Assembly (NCBI RefSeq): GCF_905404315.1
Contig: NC_066283.1
Span: 248,001 to 312,000 of the forward strand
Reading direction: 5' to 3'
Origin: Leptidea sinapis
Taxonomy: Eukaryota; Arthropoda; Insecta; Lepidoptera; Pieridae
DNA length: 64,000 bases
A program made the position numbers and the translations under genes. Below, piece after piece: positions 24,201 through 37,199 of the stretch. The first letter of the stretch is position 1. The number at the start of each line of letters is the position of its first letter. The notes beneath the pieces were generated by a model, which had not been told where the DNA came from, did no database searches, and was given only the letters and a program-made list of their open reading frames with translations.

Positions 24201-24735
24201 GAAGCTAAGATGATGAGGGTCCAGGAGTTTGAGAAATGGGAGGAGTCACAAAGACATCTTGGACACTTTATTCTGACAAAAGCTAAACCACATGTGTATT
24301 GGTTGCCCAAAAGAATGTCAGAAAGAGCCTCTGAAAAACTTAATTCAAGTAGAAGATATTATGATAGTATGTATTATTTAATTAAAATTTTATAATACTA
24401 TAGGTTTAATTGGTGAAAATTTAATGATTTCTTATGAAATAGGCAATCATAGTGAGTATTTTATTTGCATGCAAAACTAGTGTATAGCATATTTGATAAA
24501 ATATATGAAAGGGACAAAAACAATCTCTTCCAATTAATAATAATAATAATTACTTTATTTTCTCACCAACAACACATACTACAAAGAAAGCTTAAAAAAT
24601 ACAGGGAATACAAAAGCTTTGGCCATGGATCACTGGTGTCTGTGGTAGATAATAAAGATACCTGTATTACTGATCACCAGGATTCCACTTTTATACAGTG
24701 ACTAAAAAGCTCTAAAATTAAAGGATATAGGTAAA

Positions 24736-24766
<31 letters not shown>

Positions 24767-27700
24767 ATTCAATTGTACATGTTCATTCTAACCAAAACTA
24801 CTTATTATAAAGATTGATTTCATTAAAATAGTATTGTGTGAGAGTGTATAAGTGTGCTTTGCTGTCTTGTTAAAATCTATATATATATAAGAGATTTCCA
24901 CATAAAATATAGTCACTCATCACGGTATCTCTAGAACCATAAGCCATAGAGACTTGAAATTTGGTGGGAATATTCCTTTCGCCGAGTAGAGGTCAGCTAA
25001 GAATGTATTTTACGAAATTCCACCCGTAATTTTTTTTTATTATGAACAGAACAACATCTGTTGGGTCAGCTTGTGTTGTATATATGCAGCATGTTATGTT
25101 CCTCTATATTGCAGTGAAAAACTAAAAAAAGGAAACTGTTATAACAGTCTAAATTCACACCTGTATAATTTATCAGGCATACACATAGCATTCAGTACCT
25201 TTACCATGAGTTAGCAATCAAAGAGTGGGTTCACTTACTTAAGTTGAATGCTAGTAAATGTGAATCAAAGTTTTTGATGGAATTTGTACCATGAGCTACA
25301 AGCACTCGCTAGCGTGAGCTCGATATTGAGTGTAGTTTTCACGTTGATATTAAAACAGCAAGTAACTAGCTATATTCAATATTGTCATTATTCAACATTA
25401 TTTCAATATATATCTATAAATTTTAAATTAAATACTTGCTTTATTAAATGCTTAAAAAACACCTCCCATGAACCAGTACTCTAGTGAATTACTTAAATAC
25501 TAACAGTATTTCTTGAGGGCATCTGTTAAATTAGTTACTCATGGTACATTTATTTATAGAAACTGCTGCAAAACATTACTCACTAATGAAATAAGTTCTC
25601 TAGGTGACCACTAGAGGCGATATATAATTTTCTTATGCCATTGCTAGTGAGTAGGATCACTGTAAACTTATGGTAGATGTACAGGTGGCCTGAAACAAGT
25701 GTGTCAAGGTCCCTCAATCTAGTAGTTAAAACAGTGATTTAACAAGGTGTATCTAATATAACTATTTAGTAATAGGATAACATAATATAAACAATACTAA
25801 GAGTACTATTTAATTAAATTTTATTGATAGGATATCCTTGAACTTAGCTAGTAATCCTGGCACTAAAAATTTTTAAATCTTCCTGCACTCAGCCATGATT
25901 ATCTGATGGTGCATTTCATTTTAGAATGTATGACAAAGAAGCGTGAGGAGCTTCAAGAAGAGTTACTGAGAATTGAGCAGAGGTGTCTCCGTCAAAAACT
26001 TCCAGGAGCTAAAGAGAATGAACCAAATGATGAGCTTGGTGCTTCTGTGAAGAGTGAAATAAAGGAAGAAAATGATGAAAGGAGCAAAAAAAGAGATAAA
26101 TTTGCTGCAGATGCTGATGATAAAGGTGATGACAGTGATGCTGATGATAGACATGATGAGCAGATCACTAAAGAAGATAATGTTGAAGGTAAATCGAAGT
26201 CAAATTTTTTAATTCAAGTATATTTTTAAATACACATAAATTGTCAATTAAATTTTTAAAACTACCACTAATCCATAAAGAAGCTTTTGTTGAGATGACT
26301 TGGCAAGACACTTAACAATTGTCTTTTCATTTGTTGAGTTTCTTGCTTGTTTGTTATGAAATCAGTCGCAATATTCAATGGTAATTATTATTTATTTAGA
26401 TACTACTTCATCTGGCCATAAATACTGTTACAGTTAAAAATAAACAAAATATTACATTTGAATTTGGAATCTGTTATTTTTATATCGTTGTTGAGATTTC
26501 TCATTTTGGCGACAATACATTGTACAATATTTTGCTATATTAAAATGGAGTGGGGTGATAAAGCGAACAGAATAGCTGTGATTGCATTACACAAAGTAGG
26601 TATGGAGCCAAATGCGATTTTTAAAACTCCATACGCTTGGTATTAGAAAATTGTGTACGGAGCTATTATTAGGTACAATATAGACTTCCTCTGTTTAGTA
26701 CAGAAAAAGATCTGGCCGTGTAGTGTTCGTACGATAAAGGTGGTCAATGCAGTTAGGGAAAGAATTCGAAGAAGTCCCGTCCAATACCAAAAGATTTTGT
26801 CTCGGGAGATGAAGATAGCACCTAGAACCATGTCGCGTATTTTAAAAGATGACTAAGGACTTGCAGCCTATAAGAGATGTACTGGTAATTTCTTAACTGA
26901 TAATTTAAAAAAGAATAGGGTCGTAAAATCGAAAGAAGTACTGAAGTGATAGACAAAGGGAGTTTTTTTTTACAATTGAGCAACATTTTAACAAACAAAA
27001 TGACCGTATTTATGCTCAAAGCTCTAAGGAAGCTTCCCAATTAGTCGACAGAGTGCAATGTGGGCACTATCTGACTTTAGTGATGGTTTGGTGGGGTATT
27101 GGCTATGAAGGAGTGACTGAGCAATATTTTTGTGAAAAAGGTATCAAAACAATGGTACGACCATTCTGGAGAAGGCAGTGAAGCCTTAACAACACCATGT
27201 TCAATAATCAAGAATAGTACTTCCAGCAAGACTCGGCGCGGGGACATTAAGCTCGGTCTACGCAGTCTTGGTTGGCATGAACGTTTCGGACTTTTCAGTT
27301 TTAGAGAGTATGGCTTGCGCTAAACGCCATGATACTTTGGGAGCCCCTAAAACAAACCATACGGTTGGCAGTGAAGAAAGAGTGTGTGCTTCTATTGATA
27401 ACTGACCTCAATGTTTAATAATAATAAATCTTTGTTTTAGTAGGTATTTATGGCAAGACTAGGTATATTATATTTCACAATGTACGTCAACCTTTTCACT
27501 GCTAGTTTTTATGTGAAAAGAACAGTTGTTTTTACTATTTTCCATGCATTTTTTTTTATGAAAACCTTCGATACACCTTAAGGAACTTCCAAAAAAGACC
27601 AAAATTGGTGGAGCCTTTCTCAAGTTTGTAGTTTAGCAACATTCATTTATATATTTATTATTTATATATATGGTAGATTGACTAGATACAGACTGATGAC

Positions 27701-28016
27701 TGAAATATTTAATCAATAATTGAGATCATTATTATTATAAAAACACTCAAGATTTTCCTCAATAGATAGAAAAAACCATGTGTCATGAAAAATTATAATA
27801 TTGATTCTATTCTATTTTTCAGCATTAAATGAGACGGCAATTGATGCTAATAATAAACAGAGCCCAGATAGAAACATTGTTGAAAGTGTTACCCAAGATA
27901 ATGAGGAACCGGATATGACTGCTGCACCTGTTGAGCCTGAACCAGTGGAGAACATTGCTTGTGACACAGAAGACAACAAATCTAATGTGGCACAACCTGA
28001 ATCATTAATAGGATAA
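21260..28016 (+). CDS. Pnn: Pinin (exon-junction/splicing cofactor), complete
   Basis: Six exons: 21260-21375, 21448-21576, 21654-21870, 24072-24366, 25925-26188, 27823-28016. They total 1215 nt, 404 codons plus TAA, and phases join exactly. Residues 1-35 form the N-terminal coiled coil (LRNQLENERNSLFKLDENIK). The hallmark RNRRIFGSLLGTLQKFKQEE of the pinin/SDK/memA domain is in exon 3. Exon 4 is a long charged helix ending in TKAKPHVYWLPKRM, as in pinins. Exons 5-6 are acidic. Pinin binds the exon-junction/ASAP-PSAP complexes in nuclear speckles. Vertebrate pinin is about 700 residues with an RS-rich tail; none is seen here. Exon 1's donor (CG|GTCGGT) is chosen for frame; the stronger GTAATC at 21380 would give a stop. 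Confidence 0.93.
22008..23725 (-). mobile_element. Mariner-superfamily transposon with long inverted repeats
   Basis: A 1718-bp element in pinin intron 3. Inverted repeats of about 255 bp (22008-22264 and 23470-23725) start CAGTGTGTTTTTTTTAAG/CAGAGTGTTATTTTTAAG. TA sits on both sides (22006-22007, 23726-23727), the target duplication of the Tc1/mariner group. The two arms remain highly similar, implying recent insertion. It lies antisense to pinin. Confidence 0.9.
22290..23212 (-). pseudogene. Transposase, IS630-Tc1-mariner superfamily, frameshifted
   Basis: The start is at 23212 (MKLSNSHKVNLIEAYF), reading an N-terminal helix-turn-helix region with YRERYPDRDQP, as in the insect transposases annotated with DUF4817. 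A frame change near 23100 leads into the main frame (23142-22405) with a second HTH (LREAANNIGVHRSTVRKVL), the first catalytic Asp in WTDECNF and the second in YQQDGAPAHNS. A second frame change near 22440 leads to WPPRSPDLTRLDF. About 40 residues separate the second and third Asp, which points to a DD41D-like type. Two frameshifts make it inactive. Confidence 0.85.
24736..24766. repeat. (GT)n(GA)n microsatellite
   Basis: A compound dinucleotide run in pinin intron 4: about nine GT units followed by about seven GA units. Confidence 0.9.
24876..25073 (+). mobile_element. Non-autonomous Helitron-like element
   Basis: Starts A|TCTATATATATATAAG and ends ACAACATCTGTTGGGTCAGC then TTG, a decayed CTAG. 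The end matches those of 41239-41646 and 57612-57909. Located in pinin intron 4. No coding capacity. Confidence 0.6.
26520..27420 (+). pseudogene. Mariner-like transposase relic
   Basis: In pinin intron 5. Frames read MEWGDKANRIAVIALHKVG, then RRSPVQYQKILSREMKIAPR and MSRILKDD (N-terminal DNA-binding part), then QLVDRVQCGHY and VMVWWGIGYEGVTE, and finally FQQDSARGH, the second catalytic Asp. Many stops and frame changes and the loss of the block around the first catalytic Asp (about 26945) show it is old. No inverted ends could be found. Confidence 0.75.
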
Positions 28017-28735
28017 ATAATTGCATGGTGAAATAATAGATGGTTTGACCAAGCTTTTGTCAAGTGAGGTGTTCTATGTTTGTGACCTCAGTTCAGTTGG
28101 TGAATACAATTGTTAGTTAACACAATAGTTCGTAAGCACTAGAGTAATAATTAGGTACATCAGCTAAAAAGTGGGAAAGTACTGCTCAAGAGCAATCTAA
28201 AATTTTTTATAGTTAGACACAATCATAATTTTTTATTGTACTATTTTCAGTGCTCAAAATATAATTTTATCATACATTTTACATGGTTTCAGGTCCATTA
28301 ATGTCTTAATCTGTTCTTATCACACATATTTTAATTCATATAAACTAATTACCTTGTCATTGATCACTAGACTGTGATTGGTCACACTCGCCTTTGTTGT
28401 GGATGCTTATGAATTGTTCAGTTGCTTCATGTTGATATAGAGATAAGTAAAATACACACTCTATAGTTTGAGACTGTTGTACCATGCCTTAGTATGTGAT
28501 GTAGTATTATAATGTTCTTATTGATATCTCGTGATCTAAACTGGTCCTGTGTAACAATATTGATACTTTTATAACTTATTTAGTAGCAGGCCTGCCTCAC
28601 TCCCCGTGTAGCTATTGAAAATGTAGTAGGCCAGCCAGTAGGGACTCATAAGCGAGCTTTGTTGTCACCTTCTTTAACGAGCTGACTGATATTTTGTAAA
28701 TGGGGAAACATAAATAAAGCAAAGGATAAGCACAA
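28017..28735. other. Pinin 3' UTR and spacer
   Basis: Follows the pinin stop codon directly. An AATAAA lies at 28713-28718, but it is next to a SINE tail, so its use as the poly(A) signal is uncertain. Confidence 0.4.
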
Positions 28736-28739
28736 ATAA

Positions 28740-28903
28740 AATTTGAAAAACAATTTTATGAACGATGCGGGACTCAAGCCCACGACCTTTGGCGTTCCGT
28801 GCCAGTGCTCTAACCAACTGAGCCTACCGTTTGACTGATGTATCGTCATAAAATCTTGTATGTTAAACTCTCAGGTTGTGGCTTCATCTACAGGATCTAC
28901 TTT
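28740..28903 (-). repeat. tRNA-derived SINE, copy 2
   Basis: On the minus strand: CTGTAGATGAAGCCACAACC, CTGAGAGTTTAACA, then A box TAGGCTCAGTTGGTTAGAGC and B-box-like GGGCTTGAGTCCCGC. Same order and spacing as the copy at 7753-7930. Confidence 0.75.
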
Positions 28904-28909
28904 TTTTTT

Positions 28910-29985
28910 AATTTTAATTTTATTTGTGTACTAATCCTAGGTGTGAGGGTTATCACTTTAAAAACATAACAAATTGGTTTGGATTTTAATATCCTAATTA
29001 AATTTTTTTAAACATCCCAAAGTCTCCGAAACAATTTGATGTAAAGTGATTATTATTATTATAATGAAAGTACCATTCATGATAGCTACCTATTTATTTC
29101 CTATATACTAAGTGAGTTTGACTATGTCGTGGTGTTCCAACACATACATTACTATCTACAACTAATATATGTTTGACAACGAAAGAATATTGATTTAAAA
29201 TTACAATTACATACCTATTTATTATAGGAAAAACTGAGCTTTATTATAAGATGACCTTATACTAGGTAGGTACAGTTTTAGGTAGAGAAGTCAACTCTAT
29301 TGTTGTTAGAACAGGTAAGAGTCACACAATAGAAAGAGAGGCAAGTTCTAGGTGAATAAAAATTTAGGTTAGTATCACTGTGCTATATGAATTACACCTT
29401 ATTGTATGACCACAAGAGTCCCTATTTCTTTAATTGATTTTGCGGAGTGAGACTTCTGTACTTGAACTATTATATATTCTTTGTCAGTAGTACAATAGTT
29501 TCAATCAAACTATAGTTGAAGCCTGACTTGGCCTCTTGGCTCTTGGCTTGGGACCTCTGATAACAATAAAGTGAAGTGTGTTTGCTCAGATCGTGACAAT
29601 GGCCAGTCGTTCTGTGATCACTTGACTGTTGTGACGTGAGTCTGCTGTGTAAATGTTTTCTTGAGTGTTGTAATATACGACTGAGTAAAGACCAATCAAT
29701 AAATAATACCATAAAGTAATTTGTTTTCTCATAATTGAATCATTTTTGACATTAATTAATACATAACCATGAGTAAAGAAAGTGCGCTCGAAATTATTTC
29801 AGTTTTCTTATTGTCCCTCTTAGAAACATGCCGTTGTTCTAGATATTGTGCAAAAGTTATTTCTGTAAGTCCCAGGCAGACTGATCATTTCTACAGTTGA
29901 CTAAAAGATTTACAGTCGAGAATTTTTAAATCAAATTTATTTCGGTAGAGTATTATATAGTATTTTAATTTAACCTCGGCTAGTG
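28910..29985. other. AT-rich spacer, nothing recognised
   Basis: No gene, RNA or repeat boundary is supported. Confidence 0.4.
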
Positions 29986-29989
29986 CCAA

Positions 29990-30450
29990 GCGACAGGAAG
30001 CTCCTTATTCAAATTCGAAAATTTTATTCAAAATAGGATAAAATATCACTTATTTAAAGTCAAAAACTACCACCCATTCGAAAAAGTATGCCTCAGTCAG
30101 ACCTGAGAAGAACGGGCGCAAGAAACTCAGCGGGAAAATAACCCTGTTCTGCAGCACATAGATGATATTTATATCGGCTATTCAATGCTACTGAATTCTA
30201 GTTTCAATATGAAATCAGAAGATCGAGTGCAGTTCCTTTTATGCCATAGTGACGTAGCTTCCTGACTAGTGTTGAATGTTGTACACAATGTAAGGCCTTC
30301 GATAAATCCCAGAAGATACCAAGTGCAGTCTGTGATTCCTACTAGATGGGCACCACAGCGCCAGCTTTGGTGGCTCCAAGCAGTAATGTGCAGTCACTAT
30401 TTGTGAAAACAAAACATCGACCCTCTGAATTCTATTGCTTAAAATAGGTA
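29990..30450 (-). mobile_element. LINE family 4 fragment
   Basis: The reverse complement of the family 4 3' UTR (GGGCGCAAGAAACTCAGCGG at 30115-30134), followed by shuffled RT sequence including AACAAAACATCGACCCTCTG. Shared with 15645-15700 and 16755-16870. Confidence 0.75.
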
Positions 30451-30584
30451 CTAGGTAATTAAAATATAATGGAGAAATTACAGTATTGCGATTGTGGCAA
30501 AAATGCGATTTATTTACAGAAACTGGGTAGGTACGTATCCTTTTGCACAATTTTTATTCGTACATAAATTAAAAATTGTTGTCT

Positions 30585-30652
30585 CGGAAGGAGCGTTCGG
30601 ACGGGACCAGAGAGGTTGCGAGTTCGAGTCCCGCATCGTTCAAAATTTTGGT
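30585..30652 (+). repeat. SINE 3' fragment with B box
   Basis: GGTTGCGAGTTCGAGTCCCG then CATCGTTCA, as at the end of the tRNA-like part of the SINE copies. The A box is degenerate. Confidence 0.5.
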
Positions 30653-30659
30653 TACAAAT

Positions 30660-31560
30660 TTAATTTGTAAGTGTTACGTACTTAAATGGATAATACCCAG
30701 ATTGCCTCCCATACAAAATGTCTGAGGTGGTTCCTTGGCATTAAAAGATATGTTCTACGAGTCTAATACCTCCATTATACTATTTATACGTGACTCCTAC
30801 CAACAATTTTCTATTTATTATTTACGTAGGTACTTGATCATTTACAAAAAATATACGATAACATAATAAAAACATCAGCATAGTTTTGTTATTGTTTTAT
30901 TAAAAATTTAAAAAAAGTACCTATAATCACATTCATAATTTTAAATAAGACGTCACATACTATACAAATATGCTAAGATGCGAAACCTGTACGTATTACA
31001 AGTCACATGTAAGATTCATAGTCACAACTGAGACCATATAAAGAAAATAGTAATCTTCTCATGAAAATCGAAACAGTAGGCTAGTAGTACTAATTCAGGC
31101 GGCATTTAGATAATTATTAAAGAGAAGTACACCAATAAAAAGCTCAGCCATTTAGTTTACACAATGGTGTACTACACAAATTAATTTAAACCGGGATGAA
31201 ATATCTAAAATATTTATTCGCCAAAATTTTTGATTAATGAAACACTTTTTTTGTATAAAATATCGTTTTACTGTAACAGTGCTCGTGTGTAATTGTGACA
31301 TGGTACTAAAGGCGTTGTTCAATTCAGGGCATAGTCAGCGTGACTTGGCTACATCTTAGCCTCTCTGGTGTCAATAGAGTATCAGCGTTATCGGGAGACT
31401 GGTATTTTTACTCGTCGTCCAAAGGATCTGGTAGATATCAATTCACGTCTTAGCAAGATGACTAGTAAGTAATTGTTTCAGTTTCTTTGAGAAATCTTCA
31501 TTTTATTCGACTACAAAAGTGAGGCTTCGTCAGGATGGAGGATTGATCTGGGAGCGATTC
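30660..31560. other. AT-rich spacer, nothing recognised
   Basis: No coding frame or repeat boundary is supported. Confidence 0.35.
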
Positions 31561-31564
31561 TAAC

Positions 31565-31865
31565 AATAGATTTATTTTACTAGTGGGAGGCTCCTTTGCA
31601 CAGTATGCCGGCTAGATTATGGGTACCACAACAGCGCCTATTTCTGCCGTGACACAGTAATGTGGAAGCATTATTGTGTTTCGGTCTGAAGGGCGCCGTA
31701 GCTGGTGAAATTACTGGGCAAATGAGACTTTAACATCTTATGTCTCTAGGTGACGAGCTTAATTGTAGTGCCGTTCAGAATTTTTGGGCATTGTAATGAG
31801 CAGGGCGTATTTATTACTATCAGCTGAACGTCCTGGTCGCCTCTTCCCTTACCGTCATAAAAAAA
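31565..31865 (-). repeat. Dispersed repeat of about 300 bp, fullest copy
   Basis: On the minus strand it reads from GACGGTAAGGGAAGAGGCGA through ATACGCCCTGCTCATTACAA, TTCTGAACGGCACTACAATT and TTTGCCCAGTAATTTCACCA to TGTGCAAAGGAGCCTCCCAC. Bases 55063-55345 are a plus-strand copy with an internal deletion and 8257-8355 is a fragment. Either a SINE or a LINE 3' end. Confidence 0.65.
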
Positions 31866-32019
31866 AAATTGGTCCTTCAATGGAGTCAACTTCTCTTTTC
31901 TGAAGAAAGTAAGATCACCGTATCTGTATCATTGGGTACAAACGTAGGAAAGGTGGGAGATTGATAGCATTTCGCACAGTGCTGCAAGAAAGAGTCAGTT
32001 ACGGTAGCAGATCATTGAC

Positions 32020-32330
32020 ATAGGGGTATGGACATGGCATAGGGGTCGATCACTTGGCTTTGAGTGGAGACGTATTGCACGTCTGTACTGCATTAGTAGT
32101 GTAGTACTGCATTTTTGACGGCGAGTCTTCTGAAGAGCTTTTTAACCCGAATGACTCATTCACAAGCCACGACACAAACTAGGATATACTCCATCTGGAG
32201 ACTTGCGGTTTTCAAGGACCTTTCTTCCACATACAACCAAACTATGCCTATTGTGGTATTTCCAGACCGGTACGACATGGGTACCTTTAAAAAAAAGCGT
32301 ACACTTTTCTAAAAGGCTGACAACGCTACT
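32020..32330 (+). mobile_element. LINE family 1, 3' fragment
   Basis: GATCACTTGGCTTTGAGTGG, GCGGTTTTCAAGGACCTTTC and CGACATGGGTACCTTTAAAA align with the C-terminal coding part of copy B (6950-7235), heavily rearranged. Confidence 0.7.
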
Positions 32331-32699
32331 ATAATTCTTCTGGTGATCACTTCTACATCAGGTGACCCGTACTCTCGTTCAATAATTTTAGTTGAGATAT
32401 CCGTAATTATTAACCGACGATCTATTCTAAACTAAACTTCAGATGTGTTTAAATTTGTTTCATGAGATATATTTTTTGGTTATATATACAATATCTATTA
32501 CATTATGAAACTAGTGTGCTATATTGGAAATTTCACAAGAGATGGTTTTATGCACGCGATGACATAGGAGTGTTTGTCAATACACTTGTGAGGAAAATAA
32601 TGCTAATAATATACCAACCAGTAAAAAATAGTTTCAACTCAATGAGACAGGACTTAATGATATCATAAACTACTTATTACTGCTCACGGGACGAGTAAA

Positions 32700-33050
32700 A
32701 AATAAAGACTCTGTGTCACCTTACATAACAGTGAGGCACCAAAACAAGCCGGTAAACGGGTGTAAATACATACACACTACACTAATACAAGCCGAGCGGC
32801 CGCCATTTGCCATCGTCTGTGACAGATCAGTTTGCGTCGCAATAAACTATTTTAAAAATGCCGTTGTGTATTGTGAAAAAATGTAAAAACAATAATATAA
32901 AAGTATTTGCGGATATTTGATTATCTAAGGGAGAAAAAATTGTGTAACTAGTATCCCCTGTAACCGCACACACACTAGCATAAAGGTGCTTCACTTGCTA
33001 ATATCACGGCGCGGAGTCCTTCTTTTTTTACTAGTCCGTGTTACTGCTGT
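32700..33050 (+). mobile_element. THAP-type transposon relic
   Basis: At 32858 an ATG opens MPLCIVKKCKNNNIKVFADI, then a stop. MPxC-x4-C with KNN resembles the start of a THAP zinc finger (C2CH), found at the N-terminus of P-element-type transposases. 32940-33050 is a separate dispersed repeat shared with 10916-11030. Only 20 codons survive, so this identification rests on a short match. Confidence 0.4.
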
Positions 33051-33700
33051 GGTAATATAAAGTTAAAAGCGTGTAAACATGTTAATATCTTGAATTAGCC
33101 TTAAGCAGTAAAGCAAGATTCTCTTTACAATTGTGATGGAAAACTTGTTATAACATTATATTATTAAAATTTTGAAGGTCTATCAACTATAATTTTATAA
33201 AAAATATTAACTGTGTTATTACAAAAAAGTTAAACATGTGTTGAACACTTGTTTTAAAAAAGTTGCAAATCATATAGAAGATTTAGATTAGGTATTTGAT
33301 GACAGATAGATGACAGTTAACAAAAATTGCGTTCAGTAACTTATATTGTGTGTAAAAACGTTTTAGTTTAACACAAGCTTAACACTGTTTTATAATAGAA
33401 AAAGATAAACTCCATTTTAGACGTCCTTATTGCTAGGGCACTGACGTTGTTATATTCAGTCACTGTTTAACAAACCACATGTCTAAGATCGGTTAAAATT
33501 ATTTTTTTGCAAAAACTCCGGTAAAAATATGGGTTTAAATTATTTGTTTGCAATAACACCGTATTGTTCACTATTGCCATCAATTAGACTGTATTATAAT
33601 ACTTACAATAACAATTGTTTAAGCTTTACAGTTGCTCAGTTATTTACCATTTTAGTATGGTGTACAAAAAATTGTTAACATAAAGACACTACCACCAACT

Positions 33701-36554
33701 CTAGTCAAGGGTAAATATCCTGGAAGCAATATCATCCAGCATCCAGTCTACACCATCGAGGAGGTTCTCCCCAGTGACTGCAGAACTTGGCACAATACGC
33801 CAGTGATGGCTCTTTATATTGTCCAAGTCCAGAGCCTGCAACATAAGACACTCTTATAGCATTAAAGACTAATTGTACACATAAACATAAACCTTCAGTC
33901 TCCTAAATGAAATGAAATTTATTTATATTAAAGGCGCAGTCACATAAATCAAATGAATTATTTATACTTAAAAGGTGATGTAGCACGAAAAATAAACTTC
34001 AAAACATAATATATCAAATTGTAAATACAATGATGTTAGTCTTATTGAACTAATCAGATACATAAAAGTATTTATTTTACATTGAGAAGAATATCAACGT
34101 CGTCGTCAGCCATTTTGACGAACCGAAAAACGACGAAACCAATGAAACGTTGCAAGAAACTGCATGCTGGTTTCAAAGCAACTGATTTGCATCGTTTCAA
34201 AATTGATGTGTCACGAGCGGTCCTTTAAAGGAGTCTATGGCATAAACTCAAAAATAACTAGAAGTTGCAGTTGCGCTTTACCGCGCTGTGTGCTGGGGCC
34301 TTACTTTCTATTGTATCAAATATCAGCAGAGGAGACAACTTTTTGGTGCACCACTCGAAACAAGTCGAAAGTACCTACTCTCATTTGAAAAGAAACACTG
34401 ACTGTATAATTTAAGTCAACTGTTACGCTGGCTTTTAACCTTACGAATGTCTGCTAATGAATCTTTGCACTGATCTCAGAGTAAGAAAATTAAATCAAAG
34501 ACAAATAAATAAAAGATGTGATTGAAATTTTGGGCCAATGTTATATTAAGTTACCCAGATTGACTGAACATTTTATTTCTCATTGTTGAAAAAAACTATA
34601 CAATATTTTGACAACCTTAAAATATATGTAAATCTATTCACAAGATTTTTGCCAAAACTTCCAGGTTGCCAACAAAAGAGGTTTCTTACTGGAGAAAACT
34701 CTGTGGAGCGCTAATGGTCTCTGAATGGACATCCATTCAGAGCTGTTTGACTGATTGCGAATATAATCATATTTTTTTTTTATTTTACAAATGTAAATTT
34801 AAGTTACCTCTTTAATCTCCTCTACGGTTAATGCTCCTGGCAAATCAGACTTATTTGCAAAGACAAGAAGTGTAGCCCCAGCAAGCCTTTCTTCTCTGAG
34901 CAGTGTGTGGAGCTCCTTGGCACAGTCCCCCAACCGGCGCCAGTCTGCACTGTCCACCACCCACACAACCCCATCTGTGCTCTCAAAGTAGTTTTTCCAA
35001 TATGATCTGTAATTTTTTACACAATATAGATCTTATTGAACATTTATTCTGAACCTTATTTACTTCTCAGTTTGAGAAAGGACATCACTGCCTACTCACT
35101 ACACACACTGATGAAGGGCCTCCAAATGGTCCGAAATTAGTTGGTGCCAACTCCGACCAACCATTAGTAAAGCCGTTTTAAAATAAATAAAGTTTATAGT
35201 GTCTCACAAAAGTTTTATTAATGTAAAATACAAACTGCTTTGGTTCTGAATGAATTCTGCAACATAGTGCATACTGTGATAGAAAATTATCCCTCTATAC
35301 TCAATTTTATACAAATTATTGTACCAATAAGAAAGAAGACACACAATATTTAGAGCTAATCCTCCACATTCTTGATATTTACTCATAGATGTTTGTTTGA
35401 GGTATAAGAGATGAAGATATAAGAAGACTCTCATAAGATTCTGATGGTAATGAAAAGATCAGTGGATCAGGAAGAAGACTAAACTACAATGATGAAGATA
35501 TGGAAGATAGAAGGCTGCACAGTAATTGAAGAATCAGTACAAATATTGTTTGAGTAGTATAGCTTGGAAATGTTTTAGGTCAGTCTTCCAGTTCTATTGT
35601 ACTTTCAGAACCTAAATTTTCACACCATTTGTGTCAACAAGGAAGAACACAATGATCACCTGCAGGATCATCAGGATTAGCAAGACCACAATTAGGAAGA
35701 TTTTTTCTTTCTAGTATGTCACTGGAAAATGCAGATTTTATAGATTTGTTAGGCAAAAATCTCATTTTGTCTGAAGACACTGCACAGGATGCTACCAAAA
35801 CCTCCTTGATGAAGGTTGACTTGCTCCATACACAATACACACATGCTGAAGGGAAAAGGGTTTCAATAAAATTTAACATAAAAAAAAAAACATAATGTAT
35901 AGATTGTTTTTAAGTTCAAGTTCATACCAACTTTATTTTAGACCCCTCTTAAAAAAATATGACATGTTTTTGAATTTTCGTATTTATTAGATCCTAGGTC
36001 AGAAGTCGACAAAGATAACACTACTAATTAGAGTCCATGGTTCTAGAGCAATTTCTCCCCCTGTACCACATATGGTACATCGGACTGCTTATGTGTTAAG
36101 TAAAACCTGTATCACAATAGGTTACTCTTTCAGGGTAGAAAATTTATTGAATGAGTGATTATATAAATAAATTACCTCAGAGATTTTTGGCCACCAACAT
36201 CCCAAATGTTAAGTTTGTATCCCTTATGTTCTAATGTTTTAATATTAAACCCTAGTGTCGGAGATATAGTATCGATTGGCTCACCATTGAACCTTTTAAG
36301 AATAGTTGTCTTGCCAGCATTATCTAGACCTCTGAAATATAAAGTTAAGGAAATCTATCCCTAACAAAGATAGAAATATTCAAGTATTGTTTTTTTATAA
36401 AATCTCAAATCGTGCAATCTTAAAACATCTAACACTGACACCACGACTTATTTTACAGGATCTAAAAGTAAGAGCCAATAAAAGGATACAGCATTAAAAT
36501 TCTCATTTCTTTTTCTTTCTGTCTAAGTTTTTTTAATATCGTTAAAAAACCCAT
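33701..36554 (-). CDS. Arl2: ARL2, Arf-like small GTPase, complete
   Basis: Four coding exons on the minus strand: 36554-36490, 36331-36176, 35006-34808, 33835-33701. They total 555 nt, 184 codons plus TAG, the length usual for ARL2. The N-terminus MGFLTILKKLRQKEKEMRIL lacks a strict N-myristoylation context, as in ARL2. GTPase motifs in order: P-loop GLDNAGKT, switch I around SPTLGFNIKT, WDVGGQKS (G3), NKSD (G4) and SAVTGENL (G5). It ends in SRIFTLD. ARL2 works with tubulin cofactors and with BART/PDE-delta cargo release, in cytosol and mitochondria. A 5' non-coding exon probably ends at 36825 (CCGTG|GTAAGTT) and joins an acceptor about 10 bp before the ATG. No lesion is seen. Confidence 0.96.
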
Positions 36555-36829
36555 TTTAATAGCTGATAGTAATAATTAAAAGGATTTAGTTTTGATACAA
36601 ATACATAATATTAAAACCAGATTTCAGTAGCAGTAAATAATAAATAAACTCAGATTTTATTTTTTGATTTTATGGCAAATAAACTCTGAGAAAATACGAA
36701 TAAATCTTAGAGTCAATCTCCGGCATGTCAATATTCAGTTAGAATAATGACACTTAATACAAAGAGGATGTAAATACTACGTTAGTAGGTACTTAATACC
36801 GAGACTGGTTAGTATGAAACTTACCACGG

Positions 36830-37195
36830 CTACGGTTTAGAATCCATTGCCACGATCTATGATAAAACAAGGTTACTTCTACATCAGAAAAAAATCAGGA
36901 ATGTAACGGTGGTATTCATTGACTATGACAGTTAGTGATTGCGATGAGAATTATTTTATGATTCTGTTCATACAAAGTAATATTAATTAGGTACCTACTA
37001 CTGTAACTAGTGCTTATAGGTTAGTATAATTATTATTAGTAAATGGAAAAAAATATATTGTTTTGTCACAGACGTCAGATTTTTCACGGCATAGTTGTTG
37101 ACGCCAAAACCCGCCATTAGTAAGGATTGACACTATTGATAAAATTTTATCGCTTTCCAATTCCCAAGTATATTATAGTTTGAGCTGAATAAATT
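36830..37195. promoter_or_regulatory. Probable ARL2 promoter region
   Basis: Sequence immediately upstream of the presumed ARL2 5' exon. No TATA box or other named core element stands out; the assignment is by position only. Confidence 0.3.
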
Positions 37196-37199
37196 TGGG

